Assembly: GCA_021801255.1 (NCBI GenBank)
Contig: JAJYYH010000003.1
Span: 1 to 64,000 of the forward strand
DNA: 64,000 nucleotides
Origin: Pseudomonadota bacterium
GTDB lineage: Bacteria > Pseudomonadota > Alphaproteobacteria > Acetobacterales > Acetobacteraceae
Direction of reading: 5' to 3'
This document shows, one piece after another, positions 60,051 through 64,000 of this stretch (its first letter is position 1; each line of letters begins with the position of its first letter). The position numbers and the translations under genes are program-made. The notes beneath the pieces were generated by a model that did no database searches, had not been told where the DNA came from, and was given only the letters and a program-made list of their open reading frames with translations.

Positions 60051-60953
60051 ATGCGTTGTGCCGTCCGACGCCTCGCGGCCGCCGCCGCGGGCCTTTTTGT
60101 CGCGCTGCTGCTCGCCGCGCCGGCGCGCGCGCAGATCACCTTTCCCTCCGCCGCGCCGATTTCCGCCGGCAACATCATCGTCCGCACGCAGCCGACCGTG
60201 ACCGATGAATCGGGAGGGGTGCAGAGCCTCTACGACGAGAACGTCGTTCTCTACGGCGCCTCGCCCGACCTTGCCTTCATTCTTGAGAACAAGTCGATCG
60301 TCTCCAATTCCGCCAATATCGTCACCAACGGCAAGACCGCGGCGCTCACCGCGACCGGCTTCGGCGATACCGTGCTCGATACCCGCTATAATCTCTATGA
60401 ACTCGACGACATCGGCTCGACCTTTCGCGTCGCTCCCTATTTTGGCATCGATCTGCCCACGGGGATGGACAATACCAACGCCTTCATGCCGCGCGAACTG
60501 CAACCCGCCTCCGCCGCCTGGGGCACGCGCGAGGCGCTGACCGCCTCCTGGCAGACCCTGTTCTGGAACGCCCAGGCGCTCATCGGCTATCAGAACTATG
60601 CCAGTTCGAGCGGCTTTCAGCCCGGCGATTCGGTGCTCGCCGATGCCGCGTTTCACTACATGATCTGGCCGGGCGACCTCGATCGTGAAGTGAACGCCGA
60701 GATTTTCGCCTCGCTGGAGACCAATTACTCGCTCTCCGGGATAGATCGCATGGACGGAGCCCCCATCGCCGGCACCGGTGGGCAGCTCTGGCTGGTCGAT
60801 CCCGGCATCATCTATAGCACGCCGCAATACGCCGTCGATCTCACCGCGCTGCTGCCGATCCTGCAACAGTATCGCGGCCCGGGCGCCGCCCGCTACAATT
60901 ACGGCGTGGAAGCCATGTTCCGCTGGAGCTTCTTCACCTATCACCATTGGTAG
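60051..60953 (+). CDS. Outer-membrane beta-barrel candidate (MetA/phenol-degradation-like)
   Basis: A 300-residue exported protein: signal peptide about 1-28 (LAAAAAGLFVALLLAAPARA). The mature part has alternating hydrophobic strands and ends in aromatic residues (FRWSFFTYHHW), as outer-membrane barrels do. YFGIDLPTGMDNTNAFMPRE and LIGYQNYASSSGFQPGDSVL recall the transporter-like family annotated as MetA-pathway of phenol degradation. The function is not established. Its partner is the HMA-like protein just upstream. Confidence 0.65.
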   Translation: MRCAVRRLAAAAAGLFVALLLAAPARAQITFPSAAPISAGNIIVRTQPTVTDESGGVQSLYDENVVLYGASPDLAFILENKSIVSNSANIVTNGKTAALTATGFGDTVLDTRYNLYELDDIGSTFRVAPYFGIDLPTGMDNTNAFMPRELQPASAAWGTREALTASWQTLFWNAQALIGYQNYASSSGFQPGDSVLADAAFHYMIWPGDLDREVNAEIFASLETNYSLSGIDRMDGAPIAGTGGQLWLVDPGIIYSTPQYAVDLTALLPILQQYRGPGAARYNYGVEAMFRWSFFTYHHW

Positions 60954-61062
60954 CGCTTTTTTTTCTCATGCGCCGATAACAGGGAATTGAAACGGGCGCG
61001 CCCTGGTCAGCGGGGAAAAATAACGGCATCTCTGCGCCATTGCATGCACAAGGGGTCGAGCG

Positions 61063-61440
61063 ATGCGCCATTCCGTCTGGCCGTTTCTGTTGGGCAGTCT
61101 GCTGCTCGCCGGCTGCGTCAATTACGAAAAACAGGAAGAAGCCCTGGACGACTCGATGATCGGCCTGCCCGAGGCCGATCTGATCCAGCGCATGGGCGTG
61201 CCGCAGCGCACCTATACATCCGAAGGCCATAAATTCCTCGCCTATGAGCATCAGAGCGAGAGCTACATCTCCGATGGCGGAATGGGCATGGGCGGCTTCG
61301 GCATGATGGGTATGGGGCCCTACGATTTCGGGGAACCGAGCTTCGATAGCGGCGAGGTCGATGTCTCGACCTGCCAGACGGTGTTCGATGTGGTCAAGGG
61401 CGTGGTCCAGAACTTCTCCCGCCATGGCGACGGCTGCTGA
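61063..61440 (+). CDS. Lipoprotein with BamE/SmpA-like segment and Met/Gly-rich loop
   Basis: A 125-residue lipoprotein precursor: signal and lipobox LLGSLLLAGC (C18 lipidated). GLPEADLIQRMGVPQRTYTS, followed by HKFLAYEHQSES, resembles the BamE/SmpA-type fold. A loop GGMGMGGFGMMGMGPYDFGE is unusually rich in Met and Gly and could bind copper or be flexible. C103 and C125 may form a disulfide. Role unknown. Confidence 0.7.
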   Translation: MRHSVWPFLLGSLLLAGCVNYEKQEEALDDSMIGLPEADLIQRMGVPQRTYTSEGHKFLAYEHQSESYISDGGMGMGGFGMMGMGPYDFGEPSFDSGEVDVSTCQTVFDVVKGVVQNFSRHGDGC

Positions 61441-61463
61441 TAGTTTGAAATATACCCTGTTCG

Positions 61464-61616
61464 CGTCAGGATCGGAAAATTCTCTGGCGAGATGATGGGG
61501 AAGTTGTCTGGCACCCGATCGCAGTAAAGGGTCCATTTTCTGGGCATCTCCTCACGCAGAAACGTCAGCATCGCGGCCCCGAAATCGGCGAACTTTGTGG
61601 CATTGGTCATGTGTGA
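61464..61616 (-). pseudogene. Remnant of an IS630-like transposase C-terminus
   Basis: The minus frame reads SHMTNATKFADFGAAMLTFL, then REEMPRKWTLYCDRVPDNF and PIISPENFPILT. It resembles the tail of some IS630-family transposases (F-----FLR---P--W----D-VTDNFR-IS--NFR-L). The frame has no IS start, runs on without the usual stop, and Pro replaces the usual Arg twice, so it is decayed. The match is from memory of the family and is moderate. Confidence 0.45.
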
Positions 61617-61711
61617 CTCGACCGCGAAGCATTCGATTTGGAATCCACGCCGATTGCCCGCACGCCGAACGTTCCTGCCTGCAATCGATCGCGAAATTGA
61701 CATGCGCTCGG

Positions 61712-62491
61712 CTATTCTTCGATCGCCGCTTGCGCCGGTCCCCATTGCAGGTGCTGGCCGCCATCGAGCGCCAGTATCTGGCCGGTGAAGGAGGGGAGCG
61801 CCAAGATGGCGAGCGCCGCGCGCGCCACTTCGGCGGGATCGCCCGGGCGGCCGAGCGGGGTCGCGCCCGATTGGCGGGCGAATTGCGCGGCACTTTGGCG
61901 GGCGCTCGGCAGGATCGGGCCGGGGCCGATCGCGGCCACCCGGATGCGCGGCGCGAGCGCCAGCGCCATGCTCCGCGTCAACGCCCAGAGCCCGGCTTTC
62001 GAGACCGTATAAGAGACGAAATGCGGGGTGAGGGCGAGCACGCGCTGGTCGAGCAGGTTGATCACCACGCCCTCGGCATCGTCCGGCAGCGCGCGGGCAA
62101 AGTTCTGCATCAGCACGAAAGGCGCGCGGAGATTGGGCGCGAGATGCGCATCCCAGCTTGCCCGCGTCACGGTGTCCCACTCGTCGCGCTCGAACACGCT
62201 GGCATTATTGACCAGCACCCCGATCGGGCCGAGCTCCGCCTCGGCGCGCGCGATGAGCGTCGTGACCTCTTCCTCGCTTGCGAGGTCGGCGGGAACCACG
62301 GCGGCAGCGGCGCCGCTGGCGCGGACCAGGGACGCGGTTTCACGGGCGCCATCCTGGCTTTCCCGGTAATGCACGGCGATAGCAAAACCGGCCTCGGCGA
62401 GGGCGAGGGCGAGGGCGCGCCCGATGCGCCGCCCCGCGCCGGTGACGAGGGCGGCGCGAGGGATGGTGGCGGGGATCGCATCACCCTTCAT
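61712..62491 (-). CDS. SDR family reductase, FolM/pteridine-reductase-like
   Basis: A 259-residue SDR. The cofactor loop [20 protein letters not shown] carries the TGxxxRxG pattern of pteridine reductases. [34 protein letters not shown] (YxxxK) and [20 protein letters not shown] are also typical of FolM-like enzymes, which reduce dihydromonapterin or dihydrofolate. The substrate remains a guess. The ATG shares four bases with the uvrB stop. Confidence 0.85.
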   Translation of the reverse strand: MKGDAIPATIPRAALVTGAGRRIGRALALALAEAGFAIAVHYRESQDGARETASLVRASGAAAAVVPADLASEEEVTTLIARAEAELGPIGVLVNNASVFERDEWDTVTRASWDAHLAPNLRAPFVLMQNFARALPDDAEGVVINLLDQRVLALTPHFVSYTVSKAGLWALTRSMALALAPRIRVAAIGPGPILPSARQSAAQFARQSGATPLGRPGDPAEVARAALAILALPSFTGQILALDGGQHLQWGPAQAAIEE

Positions 62492-64000
62492 CGCCGTCCC
62501 CGCTTGCCGCGCTGCTTGGGATCATAGCCGCCGCCCCCCGGCCCGAGCGGCGTTGGCCCGCGCGATCGCCGTTCGCTCACGCCGCGTGGCGTGGGCGGCG
62601 CGGCGAGGCCGAGTTCAAACGCTTCCAGTCGGCGAATTTCATCGCGCAACCGCGCGGCTTCCTCGAATTCGAGATCGGCGGCGGCGGCGCGCATGCGCTT
62701 TTCCAGTTCCTTGAGGCTGCCGGCGAGATCCTTGCCAACAAACTCGCTGCCTTTTTCGGCCCCGAGCGGTGCTACGGTCACGTAATCCTGCTCGAAAACG
62801 CTTTCCAGCACTTGGCCGATCTCCCGTTTCACGGTCTGCGGCGTGATGCCGTGCGCTTCATTCCAGGCTTCCTGTTTGGCGCGCCGGCGCGCGGTCTCCT
62901 CGATCGCCGCTCTGAGGCTCGCGGTGATGGTGTCGGCGTAGAGAATGACCCGCCCCTCGACATTGCGCGACGCCCGCCCGATGGTCTGGATCAGCGAGGT
63001 GCGCGAGCGCAGAAAACCCTCCTTGTCGGCGTCCAGGATGGCGACCAGGGCGCATTCGGGAATGTCGAGCCCCTCGCGCAACAAATTGATCCCGATCAGC
63101 ACGTCGCAGACGCCAAGCCGGAGATCGCGGATGATCTCGACGCGCTCCAGGGTGTCAATGTCGGAGTGGAGATAGCGCACCTTCACCCCTTGCTCGGTGA
63201 GGTATTCGGTGAGGTCCTCGGCCATGCGCTTGGTCAGTGTCGTCACCAGCACGCGACCGCCCCTGGCTGCAACCGCCTTGCACTCGGCGAGCAGATCATC
63301 AACCTGGTGCTCGACGGGGCGGATTTCGGTGGGGGGATCGATCAGCCCGGTCGGGCGGATCACCTGTTCCACGAAGACGCCCGCGGTACGCGCCATCTCC
63401 CACGGCCCCGGCGTTGCCGAAACGAACAGCGTCTGCGGGCGGTAGGTGTCCCATTCCTCGAATTTCAGCGGCCGGTTATCGACGCAGGAGGGCAGGCGAA
63501 ACCCATACTCGGCGAGCACCGATTTGCGGTTGAAATCGCCGCGATACATACCCCCCAGTTGCGGCACCGTGACATGGCTTTCATCGACGATGAGCAGCGC
63601 GTTTTCCGGCAGATATTCAAACAGCGTCGGCGGCGGCTCGCCGGGATTGCGCCCGGTGAGGTAGCGCGAATAATTCTCGATCCCCTTGCAGGAACCCGTG
63701 GTTTCCATCATCTCGATATCGAAGGTCGTGCGCTGCTGGAGCCGCTCCGCCTCCAAGGGCTTGCCCTCACGGGTGAAATAATCGAGGCGGGCGCGCAATT
63801 CGCGCTTGATGTCGGCGACCGCCTGGGTGAGCGTCGGGCGCGGCGTGACATAGTGGCTGTTGGCATAGACGGTGACGGAGGCGAGGTCGGCGGTTTTTTC
63901 CCCCGTGAGCGGGTCGAACTCGGCGATCGCCTCGACCTCGTCGCCGAACAGGGTGACCCGCCAGGCGCGGTCCTCGTAGTGCGAGGGGAAGATATCAACG
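62488..64000 (-). CDS. uvrB: Excinuclease ABC subunit B, 3' part (runs off the window)
   Basis: The C-terminal 503 residues are in the window; the N-terminal ATP-binding part is beyond 64000. The frame is open from the edge ([20 protein letters not shown] and [18 protein letters not shown], read from 64000 down). Helicase motifs follow: [96 protein letters not shown]. The UVR domain ([20 protein letters not shown]) binds UvrC. UvrB is the damage-verifying helicase of nucleotide-excision repair. Confidence 0.95.
   Translation of the reverse strand, partial: VDIFPSHYEDRAWRVTLFGDEVEAIAEFDPLTGEKTADLASVTVYANSHYVTPRPTLTQAVADIKRELRARLDYFTREGKPLEAERLQQRTTFDIEMMETTGSCKGIENYSRYLTGRNPGEPPPTLFEYLPENALLIVDESHVTVPQLGGMYRGDFNRKSVLAEYGFRLPSCVDNRPLKFEEWDTYRPQTLFVSATPGPWEMARTAGVFVEQVIRPTGLIDPPTEIRPVEHQVDDLLAECKAVAARGGRVLVTTLTKRMAEDLTEYLTEQGVKVRYLHSDIDTLERVEIIRDLRLGVCDVLIGINLLREGLDIPECALVAILDADKEGFLRSRTSLIQTIGRASRNVEGRVILYADTITASLRAAIEETARRRAKQEAWNEAHGITPQTVKREIGQVLESVFEQDYVTVAPLGAEKGSEFVGKDLAGSLKELEKRMRAAAADLEFEEAARLRDEIRRLEAFELGLAAPPTPRGVSERRSRGPTPLGPGGGGYDPKQRGKRGRR

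Overview
The window is GC-rich, densely packed chromosomal DNA from an alphaproteobacterium. The mix of families suggests the Acetobacteraceae/Rhodospirillales side: an EipB (DUF1849) protein, a DUF4175 protein of the TIGR02302 type, an argH-lptM-lysA order, paired hydantoinase genes and many ATGA/TGATG gene overlaps. The order is inferred from gene content only. About fifty host genes are housekeeping or envelope genes.

Layout. 1-120 is the 3' end of an IS1595-type transposase. 232-2037 encodes a CoA-binding domain fused to O-acetylhomoserine sulfhydrylase. 2.26-10.6 kb is a small oxidoreductase locus (SDR, a 2-hydroxychromene-2-carboxylate isomerase-like protein and a divergent HxlR regulator). 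Its SDR gene is cut by a 6.35 kb integrated element (2945-9296). Removing the element and one copy of a 5-bp repeat restores a 245-codon SDR frame. The element carries a P4-type integrase, an AlpA-like protein, a zinc-finger/Toprim primase, a helicase-like ATPase, a TubC-docking-like protein, a CxxC protein and a DUF5681 protein. Twelve copies of the octamer TGACGCAA or its complement lie inside the 3' end of the ATPase gene. This is a candidate iteron origin and the most interesting structure in the window.

11.2-22.6 kb holds tRNA-Ala(GGC), an ISAs1-like fragment, a 3-hydroxyisobutyrate dehydrogenase-family gene with proline iminopeptidase, znuACB behind a Zur-like operator, an MFS exporter, a LysM protein, cytochrome b561, OsmC, a quinone reductase and a DUF3108 protein. 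22.7-33.2 kb holds a Bax-inhibitor-1 protein, a TPR-sulfotransferase, an SDR, MsrP, DUF488 with TrpE, a PpiD-type chaperone and a D-aminoacylase. 33.3-39.7 kb is a tandem pair of closely related RND permeases with no adaptor gene beside them. 39.9-43.7 kb is a HyuB/HyuA pair.

43.8-64 kb holds a 2-hydroxyacid dehydrogenase, a run of minus-strand envelope and housekeeping genes (Trm112-like, LON-substrate domain, CnoX-like thioredoxin, EipB, SPOR, ArgS, dGTPase), then ErpA-like and exonuclease III genes, a TlpA-like thioredoxin, argH-lptM-lysA-DUF4175, a cysteine-free HMA-like protein with an outer-membrane-barrel candidate, a lipoprotein, an IS630-like remnant, a FolM-like SDR and the 3' part of uvrB running off the window.

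Genes working together: znuA-znuC-znuB form a zinc importer under a likely Zur site. argH, lptM, lysA and the DUF4175 gene are tightly packed. hyuA/hyuB, trpE/DUF488 and uvrB/SDR pairs are translationally coupled. The element's int, alpA and replication genes form a self-contained integration and replication module with no obvious capsid, conjugation or cargo genes.
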